Assembly: GCF_002258215.1 (NCBI RefSeq)
Contig: NZ_NEFY01000008.1
Location: 105,969 to 169,968 of the forward strand
DNA from: Marinobacter vinifirmus
GTDB taxonomy: Bacteria > Pseudomonadota > Gammaproteobacteria > Pseudomonadales > Oleiphilaceae
Reading direction: 5' to 3'
Length of the DNA stretch: 64,000 nucleotides
The notes under the pieces were generated by a model. That model did not search any database. It was not told where the DNA came from and saw only the letters and a list, made by a program, of their open reading frames with translations. The position numbers were made by a program, and so were the translations under genes. The stretch's first letter is position 1. Each line of letters starts with the position of its first letter. Below, in pieces: positions 46,064 through 54,205 of this stretch.

Positions 46064-47314
46064 TCAACTCTGGAGCCTTCCGTTCACCAAAGATTTCAGT
46101 TCAGTATCCGGATCCTCTAGTAGTTCCGGGTTGATCGTTCTGCGTTGTTGAACGAGTGTCTTGCCTACCAAAAAAGCAAGGGGCAGGTTGACCGCGTCAA
46201 CAGCAATAACACAGCCTTCGCGGAGATAGAACACGGCAAATCCTTTATCCTCGGGGCTGCCGCGAACCACTCGCTGATCATGATTTTGCGACAATCCTAC
46301 CATCTGCAGACGAACATCGTACTGGTTTGACCAGAACCATGGAACGCTATCATAGGGTTTCTCCTCACCCATCAGGGTTGCTGCGGCTGTACGAGCCTGA
46401 TCGACAGCATTGGCGACAGACTCGAGCCGTTGCATCTTCTCGAAGAAAAGATTCCGGTGCCGGGTGCAGTCACCGATCGCCAAGATGGCGGGGTCCTCGG
46501 TACGGGTAAATTCGTCAACAATAATACCGTTATCACAGGGCAGGCCGGCGCCCTTAGCCAGAGCGGTTTCCGGGATAACGCCAATCGACACAAGGACGAT
46601 GTCGGCCGGTACGGTGCCTCCGTCCGCCAACGTCACGCCAGCCACATGCCCCTGATCGCCCTCCTCGAAGCCGGTTACCGCTGTGTTCAGACGTACGTCC
46701 ACGCCGGCGCCGCGGTGTTTGTCGTAAAAGAACGCTGATATTTCCGGGCCCGTAACGCGCTGCATAAGGCGCTCGGCGGCTTCCAGCACCGTGACATTAA
46801 CACCTTTTTTGTTGGCACTGGCCGCCACCTCAAGGCCGATGTAACCACCACCCACGACGACCAGGCGCTTTCCAGCAACTAACTGTTCACGCAGTACCTC
46901 TGAATCAGCTATGTCGTGCAGGTAATGAATGCCATTTAAGTCAGCCCCGGGCGCGTTCAGGTGTCGAAGGTGTGACCCGGTGGCCAGGACCAGTCGATCG
47001 TATTGCAGCCTGCTCTGATCCGACAAGCTGATGGTGCTACTGTCCCGATCAATTTGTTCGACGCGCACACCGAGCCGCAACTGATGGCCTGCGTTCTCGT
47101 ATACCGAGCGCGGTTTCAGGTACAGCGACTCCTGATCAACATCTCCTGTCAGGTAATTCTTGGACAGCGGCGGTCGTTGGTAGGGCGGATGAGGTTCATT
47201 CCCCACCAGAACGACCTCATGTTGATATTTTTTTTGGAGTAAGGCTGTCAGGAGGGCACCTGCTGCGTGCCCACCGCCAACAATGACCGTCCTCTCTTTA
47301 CGTTTGCTTACCAT
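46064..47314 (-). CDS. NAD(P)H:ferredoxin reductase (FAD), partner of CYP153
   Basis: 416 residues of the putidaredoxin/rubredoxin reductase family. FAD site VIVGGGHAAGALLTALLQ; a second Rossmann motif VVVGGGYIGLEVAASANKKG for NADH; C-terminal FAD motif ILAIGDCTRHRN. It passes electrons from NADH to the 2Fe-2S ferredoxin. Third gene of the ferredoxin-P450-reductase operon, 73 bases after the P450. Confidence 0.94.
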   Translation of the reverse strand: MVSKRKERTVIVGGGHAAGALLTALLQKKYQHEVVLVGNEPHPPYQRPPLSKNYLTGDVDQESLYLKPRSVYENAGHQLRLGVRVEQIDRDSSTISLSDQSRLQYDRLVLATGSHLRHLNAPGADLNGIHYLHDIADSEVLREQLVAGKRLVVVGGGYIGLEVAASANKKGVNVTVLEAAERLMQRVTGPEISAFFYDKHRGAGVDVRLNTAVTGFEEGDQGHVAGVTLADGGTVPADIVLVSIGVIPETALAKGAGLPCDNGIIVDEFTRTEDPAILAIGDCTRHRNLFFEKMQRLESVANAVDQARTAAATLMGEEKPYDSVPWFWSNQYDVRLQMVGLSQNHDQRVVRGSPEDKGFAVFYLREGCVIAVDAVNLPLAFLVGKTLVQQRRTINPELLEDPDTELKSLVNGRLQS

Positions 47315-47387
47315 AGGCTATCTCTTTCGCTGTGCCCTGGGATTGGATTCTCCACACGTTCGGATGCCATCCTGGTCAATCGGTTAA

Positions 47388-48800
47388 TTAACTGTTCGGT
47401 GTCAGTTTGACCATCAACCTGGAATAGCCCCGCACGAAGTTGGACTGCACCCGCTCGGGCTCTTCGACGACTTCGATGTTGTCAAAACGCTTGAGTATTT
47501 CTTCCCAGAGGATGCGCAGTTGCAGTTCAGCCAGACGGTTGCCCATGCAACGGTGAACCCCATAGCCGAACGACATGTGGTTTCGTGCGTCCTTGCGATC
47601 AATGATGAACTGATCGGGGTTGTCAAATTTGCGCTCGTCCCGGTTACCCGACGCGTACCACATGACAACTCGATCACCCTTCTTGATGGTCTGGCCGCCC
47701 AGTTCGACATCCTGCTTGGCGATTCGGCGCATATAGGCCAGCGGCGTTTGCCAGCGGATGATTTCCGACACCATGTTCGGAATCAACTCCGGTTTTGCCT
47801 TCAATTTTTCAAATTCCCTGGGGAATTCGTTCATGGCCACCAGGCCACCACTCATCGAGTTGCGCGTCGTATCGTTTCCGCCGACTATGAGCAGCGTCAA
47901 ATTACCGATAAACTCCATCGGCCGATTGATCAGGTCTTTCGTTTCTTTGTTGCTCTGCAACAGGCTGATCAAATCGAAACCGGGCTCCTCGCCTGCTGCG
48001 CGGCGCGCCTCCTTGTCCCGCCAAAGCCTGGAGAAAGACCGGGCCATGTCTGCCGCGTCGTCAAACATGGCATTTTCATCGGCAAACTCCCCGCCGGTGG
48101 CCGATGCTGCACCTGCCATTCTGTCCGACCACTCAACCAGCTTGTGGCGTTCCTCGTAAGGGAAATCCAGAAGCGTCGCCAGCATGCGGCCTGTGAGTTC
48201 CTTGGAAACAGCAGGTACCCAGTTAAAGGGCTTGTCCAGAGGCAGGCTGTCAAGCACATCACCGGTGCGTGATCGGATCAGCCCCTCCATCTCCTTCAGG
48301 TTTTTCGGTGCCACTACTCCCTGCACCGAGCTGCGCTGCACATCGTGTTTCGGCGGATCCATCGCTATGAACATTTCCACCGACAGCCCCTCCGGAGGGT
48401 CACCGAGAATGATTTGCGGCTCGGCGGAAAACAGGTCGTGACTCTTATCCACGAACAGGATGTCTTCAAACCGAGTTACCGACCAGAAGGGGCCGAAAGG
48501 GCTGTTCTTCTGGTAATGGACCGGCGCCTCATCACGCAACCGTTTGAAATAGGCGCGCCACTGACCCTGCCGGTATAAAAACGGATTGCTGACATCGATG
48601 TCCTCAAGGGCCAGCGTGTTAACGTCCGGGATGGGTGTTTCAACGAATTCGGGCATCGGTCGGCGTGGGCCGAAGGTCTTCCTCTTGGCGCTCATTAAGA
48701 ATTTCAGTCCCTGAATTTGCCTCTGCATCGGCACCACCCTGGAGGTGGCGTTAATCAGTCGGGACTGAATGTCGTCAAATGTTCTGGGCAGTGTTGGCAT
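47388..48800 (-). CDS. Cytochrome P450 CYP153A, terminal alkane/fatty-acid hydroxylase
   Basis: 470 aa from ATG 48800 (aggagg upstream). Class I bacterial P450 that hydroxylates medium-chain alkanes or fatty acids at the terminal carbon, using the ferredoxin and reductase encoded beside it. Haem-binding motif FGYGVHRCMGNRLAE with Cys418; I-helix GGNDTTRNS; ExxR as SEIIRW; substrate-region text MFIAMDPPKHDVQR. From memory the sequence is almost identical to CYP153A of M. aquaeolei. Divergent AraC regulator at 49265 suggests inducible alkane use. Confidence 0.96.
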   Translation of the reverse strand: MPTLPRTFDDIQSRLINATSRVVPMQRQIQGLKFLMSAKRKTFGPRRPMPEFVETPIPDVNTLALEDIDVSNPFLYRQGQWRAYFKRLRDEAPVHYQKNSPFGPFWSVTRFEDILFVDKSHDLFSAEPQIILGDPPEGLSVEMFIAMDPPKHDVQRSSVQGVVAPKNLKEMEGLIRSRTGDVLDSLPLDKPFNWVPAVSKELTGRMLATLLDFPYEERHKLVEWSDRMAGAASATGGEFADENAMFDDAADMARSFSRLWRDKEARRAAGEEPGFDLISLLQSNKETKDLINRPMEFIGNLTLLIVGGNDTTRNSMSGGLVAMNEFPREFEKLKAKPELIPNMVSEIIRWQTPLAYMRRIAKQDVELGGQTIKKGDRVVMWYASGNRDERKFDNPDQFIIDRKDARNHMSFGYGVHRCMGNRLAELQLRILWEEILKRFDNIEVVEEPERVQSNFVRGYSRLMVKLTPNS

Positions 48801-48814
48801 GCGTCCTCCTGTGT

Positions 48815-49135
48815 TCACATCTGGAACTCGGGTAAATGCACGGTCATGCCGTCCATTTCATCAGTCAGTACCACCTGGCAGCCCAGGCGCGAAGTGCTCG
48901 CCCGCTCCGGTGTCATTGACAGCATTTGTTCTTCCTCATTGCCAGGCGTGCCTGTCTTGCTGAACCATTCGTTCGTGACGATAACGTGGCAGGTACCGCA
49001 GGCGCACTCCCCCCCACAATCCCCGTCGATACCGGGAATGGCGCTATCAACAGCGATTTGCATTACCGAGGAACCAGCTTTGAATTCTGCGACATGTTCA
49101 GTTTGATCATGTTCGATAAACGTAACTTTGCCCAA
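48815..49135 (-). CDS. 2Fe-2S ferredoxin (putidaredoxin type)
   Basis: 106 aa from TTG 49135, chosen because AGGAG lies seven bases upstream; longer in-frame starts give a non-family extension. Cluster ligands Cys40, Cys46, Cys49 (GDCGGECACGTCHV) and Cys86 (SRLGCQVVL) match putidaredoxin spacing. Transfers electrons from the reductase to CYP153. First gene of the operon, 14 bases before the P450. Confidence 0.94.
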   Translation of the reverse strand: MGKVTFIEHDQTEHVAEFKAGSSVMQIAVDSAIPGIDGDCGGECACGTCHVIVTNEWFSKTGTPGNEEEQMLSMTPERASTSRLGCQVVLTDEMDGMTVHLPEFQM

Positions 49136-49264
49136 TGTTGTTCTCCTACCAGCATTGATGATTGACAGATATTGCCTGTCTGCCAGCATATTTTTCAGGT
49201 CATTTCTTGACAAGCAGGGGTCATTTGAAGACAAAATGGCGAAACTTTAGGAAGGGGGGTATCA

Positions 49265-50335
49265 ATGATGGTGGCGCGGAAGAAAATGGAGGAGTTGCAA
49301 AGTCCCGGTCCGGATATTCCATCGAATTACTCACGGCTAGTTGCACGTGAGCTGAATCTGACAGCCAGACAACTTCCGCGTCTGCTGCGGGGCACTGGAC
49401 TTGGGGTGACGCAATTTTTGAGCGAGGACGGACTGCTTACTGTGGCTCAGCAGATACAGATCCTGCGTAATGCAATGGATCTGTCCGGCCAGCCAGAATT
49501 TGGGTTAAGGCTGGGTAAACGAATGACTCCGGCAACCCACGGAGCAATGGGGTTCGTGGCTTACAGCAGCCCCGACCTCCTCACTGCTCTACACGCGATT
49601 CGGACATTCCTGCCCACGCGCGCGAGCTTCATCCAGTTGCACTTGCAGCAAGTCGGTGAGCGTTTGGAATGTATTCTGCAGTACCTGGGGCCATTAGACG
49701 ATGACATACAGCGTTGCCTGTCGGATGCGATGCTCAAGGCACTTTTCGAATTCGGCGAGTTCATGGTTGGCCGCCCTTTGCGCGAGGCTGAAGTATGCTT
49801 TGCCCATCCGAAACCCGAGTATCACGCAACGTATTCGGACTTTTTGTCCGGGCAGATTCACTTTGATTGCAGCCAATTAAAACTCAGCTTGCCGATGGCC
49901 TTGTGTCGGGAACCAAACGCCTCTGCCAATCATGAAAACTATCATCTGGCCATGCGACAGTGTGAAGCCATGCTTGCGCAACTTCAGTCCGATAAGCCAA
50001 GCTACCAGACCCGGCTGAAGAAGATGATGTTGTCCCGGCCGCCGGGAACGCTCAATGAAGAGGAAGCGGCTGCCTCTCTGTTCATCAGCAAACGCACCCT
50101 GTCGCGTAAACTCAGCTATGAAGGCAGCAATTTTCGAAAAATCCGTGACGAGATTCTGTCTCAGCAGGCAGCGCTGTACCTGCGTGACAGCGAACTGTCA
50201 ATCGAGGCCATTGCTGCGTTGATGAATTATCACGACAGTGCCAATTTCAGACGCGCCTTCAAACGCTGGTTTGGCCAGCCACCTGAGCAATTCAGGCTAA
50301 ACGTCAGATCACACACCATCTATACACGTGATTAA
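49265..50335 (+). CDS. AraC-family regulator, probable activator of the CYP153 operon
   Basis: 356 residues. Arabinose-binding-like N-terminal domain (GAMGFVAYSSPDLLTALHAI) and C-terminal AraC HTH (EEAAASLFISKRTLSRKLSYE, SIEAIAALMNYHDSANFRRAF, KRWFGQPPEQFR). Two adjacent ATGs at 49265 and 49268 follow aggaagggggg. It is divergent from the ferredoxin start across 129 bases. By analogy with alkane-operon AraC regulators it is likely the alkane- or alkanol-responsive activator. Confidence 0.92.
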   Translation: MMVARKKMEELQSPGPDIPSNYSRLVARELNLTARQLPRLLRGTGLGVTQFLSEDGLLTVAQQIQILRNAMDLSGQPEFGLRLGKRMTPATHGAMGFVAYSSPDLLTALHAIRTFLPTRASFIQLHLQQVGERLECILQYLGPLDDDIQRCLSDAMLKALFEFGEFMVGRPLREAEVCFAHPKPEYHATYSDFLSGQIHFDCSQLKLSLPMALCREPNASANHENYHLAMRQCEAMLAQLQSDKPSYQTRLKKMMLSRPPGTLNEEEAAASLFISKRTLSRKLSYEGSNFRKIRDEILSQQAALYLRDSELSIEAIAALMNYHDSANFRRAFKRWFGQPPEQFRLNVRSHTIYTRD

Positions 50336-50376
50336 CAAACATAAACCGGCGCTAATTACGCTTGGGGAGCCAGTGC

Positions 50377-50991
50377 CTATGTTCGTACACTTTTCCTGAT
50401 TACACCATCCATGATGACGTTCCAGACAAAATCACCAATGCCGTCGAGTGTATAGACACCTTTCGGATCAAACCAGGTTGCGACCCAGTTGAGCGCCCCG
50501 AGGCCGATTAGGCGAAGCAGGCGAGCATTGACATCCTTCCGAATCACGCCTTGCTCAATCATCGTTTCGATGATCTCGGCCCAAAGGGATTCATACTGGT
50601 CACGCAAAGCGATGATGTCCCCGCGGGCCTCCGCGCTCAGTGAACGCCACTCAAACAAAAGTACGTAAACCGTATCCGAATCAACCAGCAGGGCGTGCAA
50701 ATGTGCGTTGATACAAAGACGCAATCGTTCCACGGGATCGTCCGAGCTGGCGTACGCGGTTTCAACCTCTGTTGTAACCAGGTCTACTCCCCGACGCATC
50801 AGCTCAACGAGCAGCGCTTCCTTGCTGCTGTAACGATAATACAGACTTCCGGGCAGCATATTGCAGGCTTCTGCAATCTCCTTAAGAGATGTCCTTTCAA
50901 AACCTTTCTCACGAAACAGCCGGGCGGCGTTAGACAAAACATTACCCTGATCGCCTAGTTTGCTTGCAGGGGTAATCTGTCTGTCAACCAT
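50377..50991 (-). CDS. TetR-family repressor
   Basis: 204 aa. The N-terminal HTH is FERTSLKEIAEACNMLPGSLYYRYSSKE (given as key text FERTSLKEIAEACNM and LPGSLYYRYSSKEALL). The C-terminal ligand domain is helical (YESLWAEIIETMIEQGVI). It is divergent from the thioesterase operon starting at 51250 and very likely binds the 20-base palindrome at 51116. Confidence 0.93.
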   Translation of the reverse strand: MVDRQITPASKLGDQGNVLSNAARLFREKGFERTSLKEIAEACNMLPGSLYYRYSSKEALLVELMRRGVDLVTTEVETAYASSDDPVERLRLCINAHLHALLVDSDTVYVLLFEWRSLSAEARGDIIALRDQYESLWAEIIETMIEQGVIRKDVNARLLRLIGLGALNWVATWFDPKGVYTLDGIGDFVWNVIMDGVIRKSVRT

Positions 50992-51115
50992 GGCTTAAAC
51001 ACCTCCTGAGCAATCCCGTTTATTAATCATCAGAGCAGCCATCATTCGATTCGTTTCACTGATCGTACGCCATTACACCGGTGCCGTGCCATTTGGATTA
51101 ACAAAGTGTTGACTT

Positions 51116-51135
51116 TTGGTTGGTTGACCAACCAA
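51116..51135. promoter_or_regulatory. Probable TetR operator
   Basis: TTGGTTGGTTGACCAACCAA is a perfect palindrome of two nine-base halves with a two-base centre. It lies in the 258-base divergent region between the tetR gene and the thioesterase gene, next to a TTGACT -35-like box at 51109. Confidence 0.8.
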
Positions 51136-51249
51136 ACTTTGGAAACAATGCTACTCACAAGAGAACGCCATGGCAATGACCTATGACAATCCACTGGTCC
51201 TCTACACTTCCGCCCCTGCGCGAAATGCATGTCAGACTGAGCGGATCTG

Positions 51250-51735
51250 ATGAACGATCTGAACAAACTTCAGCACAGTGACGCTGTGACGACGGCGTGG
51301 CAGTTCACCGAACAGGTTCCTCACGGCAGGGATCTGGGCATGCAAGTTGTCTCGGTAGACCAGGGCCAGGTCTGTATGCGGCTAACCCCGCAGTCATGGA
51401 TGTTCGCCCATAAGGATACAAAAGAAATCTGCACCAGCGTACTTTACTCGCTGGCAGACTCCGCCGGAGGCTTGGCGGTATTCGCGGGTGCCCTGGAGTT
51501 GATGCCCATTGCCACTCTGGATCTGCGCATGGATTATTTGCGGCCTGCCATCGGCGACCGGGCCCTGTCAGCGGTGGCCACCTGTCGTCATTTATCGGAC
51601 GATGTCGCGTTTATTCATTGTGACATCCTTAGCGAGGGAAATCGCGAGTTACTAGCGACGGCAAACGCCACCTTCATGCGTAACACCCAGGGACAGCAAT
51701 TGCATGCAGGTGGACGAGGAAAGGAGAGCGCATGA
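51250..51735 (+). CDS. PaaI-type hotdog thioesterase, first copy
   Basis: 161 residues of the hotdog-fold thioesterase superfamily. Text: PQSWMFAHKDTKEICTSVLY, LADSAGGLAVFAGA (active-site helix), IATLDLRMDYLRPAIGD and VAFIHCDIL. It likely hydrolyses an acyl- or aryl-CoA. First gene of the TetR-controlled operon; its stop overlaps the next start by four bases (ATGA). Confidence 0.85.
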   Translation: MNDLNKLQHSDAVTTAWQFTEQVPHGRDLGMQVVSVDQGQVCMRLTPQSWMFAHKDTKEICTSVLYSLADSAGGLAVFAGALELMPIATLDLRMDYLRPAIGDRALSAVATCRHLSDDVAFIHCDILSEGNRELLATANATFMRNTQGQQLHAGGRGKESA

Positions 51736-52223
51736 GCACGACTGGCGATTCGGCCCCACAAATCTCAGGCACTGCGGAAAGTGCGAAAGAATGTGCTGAC
51801 TGGCAGGCTCTTCTGGAGCGCATTCCCTATGCACAGCACCTCGGGCTTGAGGTTCAGCGCGGTGATGCAGGCGTATTGGTTCATTTGCCGTGTCGTGAAG
51901 CGCTGATTGGCAACTTCATGCTACCAGCCCTCCATGGCGGCGTGCTTGGAGCCCTGATCGAACTCACCGCGCGGGTGGCTGCGCAAAGCCAGGATGCAGA
52001 GACACGTTGCCCGCGCATTCTCGACAGCCACATCAATTACCTCCGCTCCGCGAAGGCCCGATCGACGTTCGCCAGGGCCGACATTATTCGGCAAGGCAGG
52101 CGCACCAGCCTGGTCCAGGTGACCTGCTGGCAAGGCGATGATAAAAAACCGATCGCCACTGGTCAGGTTCAGTTATTGCTCCCGACAATGGCCGCCCAAC
52201 AAGAAGACCGTCATGGACATTAA
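51732..52223 (+). CDS. PaaI-type hotdog thioesterase, second copy
   Basis: 163 residues, a distant paralogue of the upstream gene: IPYAQHLGLEVQRGDAG, MLPALHGGVLGALIELTARV (active site with HGG) and RILDSHINYLRSAKAR. Tandem hotdog genes often form heteromeric enzymes, which is inferred here. It overlaps the upstream stop and the downstream hydrolase start. Confidence 0.85.
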   Translation: MSTTGDSAPQISGTAESAKECADWQALLERIPYAQHLGLEVQRGDAGVLVHLPCREALIGNFMLPALHGGVLGALIELTARVAAQSQDAETRCPRILDSHINYLRSAKARSTFARADIIRQGRRTSLVQVTCWQGDDKKPIATGQVQLLLPTMAAQQEDRHGH

Positions 52224-53115
52224 GCACAACACACCTGAACGCGACGAATTCCGGGCGACGGATGGCGCCGATATCGCACTGTGGCGCTGGCCGCAATCCA
52301 AAGCGCGCCCCACGCTGCACTGGGCACATGCCACGGGTTTCCATGGCCGCCTGTACCATCCACTGCTTGACGAGCTCGCCACGGACTTCAATGTCCTTGC
52401 CTGGGACATGCGAGGACACGGGGCCAGCGTTGGTGCAGCCAACCTGTCGACATTCCGGGGCTGGGAAATCTATTATCGCGACCTGATCGCTCTGCTGGAA
52501 TGCCTGGACGAGCCGGTCTGGCTTGCCGGCCATTCCATTGGTGCCACCACCAGCATCATGGCCGCTGCCCGGCGGCCTGATAAAGTGCTGGGTCTGATTC
52601 TGGCGGAACCGGTGATCATGGACCCGATGCAGGGTCTGAAGTTGTGGTTGACGAAGCTGTTACGTCAGTCACAACGGTTGTCACTGGCCGCAGGAGCCGC
52701 ACGTCGGCGCAGAGTATTCCAGTCGCACGCTGCTGCGCTAGAAAACTATCGTGGCCGCGGTGGCTTCAAGACCTGGCCCGAAGCATGGCTGAACGCCTAC
52801 GTCCAACACGCCTTCGTGCCGCAGGGTGACCAAGTTCAATTGGCGTGTGCGCCCGAGTGGGAGAGCACCACCTTTGCCCATACCGAACACAACCCCTGGC
52901 CCGGTATTCGTCAGTTGCGGTGCCCGGTTATAGCACTGGCGGCGGAACGCGGGTCAACCTTCTCACCAAAGGCACAAAAACGCCTGAAGGCCCTGCTGCC
53001 TTCGGCTGACATAAGGATTCTTGAAGGCACGACCTATTTTCTGCCTATGGAACAGAAGGACACCGTTCGCGATGCCATCCTGCAACTAGCTTTAACTGGA
53101 TGCCGCGAGAACTGA
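52213..53115 (+). CDS. Alpha/beta-hydrolase
   Basis: 300 aa from ATG 52213, overlapping the thioesterase end by 11 bases. Oxyanion region HWAHATGFHGRLY, Asp-loop LAWDMRGHGAS, nucleophile GHSIGATTS (Ser in GHSIG). The C-terminal region is less typical: ILEGTTYFLPMEQKDT stands where the catalytic His loop usually reads HFxPME-like GxxHF, and a Tyr-Phe replaces His-Phe. Either another residue serves or activity is changed. Likely acts on an ester or acyl-CoA in the same pathway as the thioesterases. Confidence 0.83.
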   Translation: MDIKHNTPERDEFRATDGADIALWRWPQSKARPTLHWAHATGFHGRLYHPLLDELATDFNVLAWDMRGHGASVGAANLSTFRGWEIYYRDLIALLECLDEPVWLAGHSIGATTSIMAAARRPDKVLGLILAEPVIMDPMQGLKLWLTKLLRQSQRLSLAAGAARRRRVFQSHAAALENYRGRGGFKTWPEAWLNAYVQHAFVPQGDQVQLACAPEWESTTFAHTEHNPWPGIRQLRCPVIALAAERGSTFSPKAQKRLKALLPSADIRILEGTTYFLPMEQKDTVRDAILQLALTGCREN

Positions 53116-53152
53116 TATCCACACCTTAATCTTGCCGATCGAGACATCTGCC

Positions 53153-54205
53153 ATGCGCTTTCTGCTGACCCTGTTTATCTCGCTGCTCATTCTGTCAGGT
53201 TGTCAGCAGTCCGCGGAAACGCCTCCAGAGGCCCGCCCCCCTGTTCCCTGGGTAAAAACAGTGGAATTGAAGGAGGCAGGTCCAACATCTCAGAGGTTTT
53301 CAGGAACCCTGCGAGGCCGCCACGAAGTTCCCCAGGCCTTTCAGATCGCCGGCCGGATTCAACAACGTTTCATCGATCCCGGTCAGCGCGTGGAAAAAGG
53401 CGACTTACTGTTCAAACTCGATTCACGAGACCTTATCGCAACCGCGGAGGGGGCCGCCGCAGATCTGAGGCGTGCAGAAGCGGCCCTGGCCATTGCCACT
53501 AATGAGCTCCAGCGACAGCGGGAACTGGTAGGACGTCAGTTTGTCAGCGAACAAACCCTGCAACGCCTTGAACTGGCGGAGCGTGAAGCACGCAGCCAGG
53601 TGGAAACGGCTTCTGCACGAAATCAGCAGGCTCAGAATGCTCTGGGATATGCGGAACTAAAAGCCGCCAATGCAGGCGTGATCACCGAGGTCATCGTTGA
53701 GCCCGGCCAGGTTGTGGGTGTCGGTCAAACCCTTGCCGTTCTGGCTGAAGATCAATCCCTGGAAGTCGAGGTCTTTTTACCTCAGGGCAGCAACCCGCCC
53801 CGGCAAGGTTATGTTCCTTTACCCAATGGCGAACAGCTTGCGGTGAATCTGAGAGAGATTGCCGGGGCTGCCGACGCCAGAAGCCGGAGCTGGCGTGCCC
53901 GATACAGCCTGGAGGGGCCCTACCCTTCGTCTTTAACGCTTGGTTCAGTGGTGAGTGTCCGGCTGATGCAGAAACAAACCACGGCCAGCCATCGTGTACC
54001 GCTGGGTGCCCTTGATGAGAGAGGAGAAACGCCGCAGGTCTGGTTGGTCTCCGACGGCATGGTGACCCCCCTTGCGGTCGAGGTTATCGATTTGGGTGAG
54101 GAGTATGCGCAGATCCGGGCCAACATCAACGCGACTACGCCGATCGTCGCATTAGGGACACACCTGCTCACGCCTGGCATGGCGGTGCGGGAGCTGGCTC
54201 AATGA
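53153..54205 (+). CDS. RND efflux periplasmic adaptor (membrane-fusion) lipoprotein
   Basis: 350 aa from ATG 53153. Lipobox LILSGC. Lipoyl/barrel-sandwich halves PQAFQIAGRIQQRFIDPGQ and AELKAANAGVITEVIVEPGQ-like text (GYAELKAANAGVITEVIVEP) flank a coiled-coil hairpin (residues 90-165, many Ala/Glu/Arg). A C-terminal beta-barrel follows. It bridges the inner-membrane pump at 54202 to an outer-membrane channel not encoded here. Four-base overlap with the pump gene. Confidence 0.92.
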   Translation: MRFLLTLFISLLILSGCQQSAETPPEARPPVPWVKTVELKEAGPTSQRFSGTLRGRHEVPQAFQIAGRIQQRFIDPGQRVEKGDLLFKLDSRDLIATAEGAAADLRRAEAALAIATNELQRQRELVGRQFVSEQTLQRLELAEREARSQVETASARNQQAQNALGYAELKAANAGVITEVIVEPGQVVGVGQTLAVLAEDQSLEVEVFLPQGSNPPRQGYVPLPNGEQLAVNLREIAGAADARSRSWRARYSLEGPYPSSLTLGSVVSVRLMQKQTTASHRVPLGALDERGETPQVWLVSDGMVTPLAVEVIDLGEEYAQIRANINATTPIVALGTHLLTPGMAVRELAQ

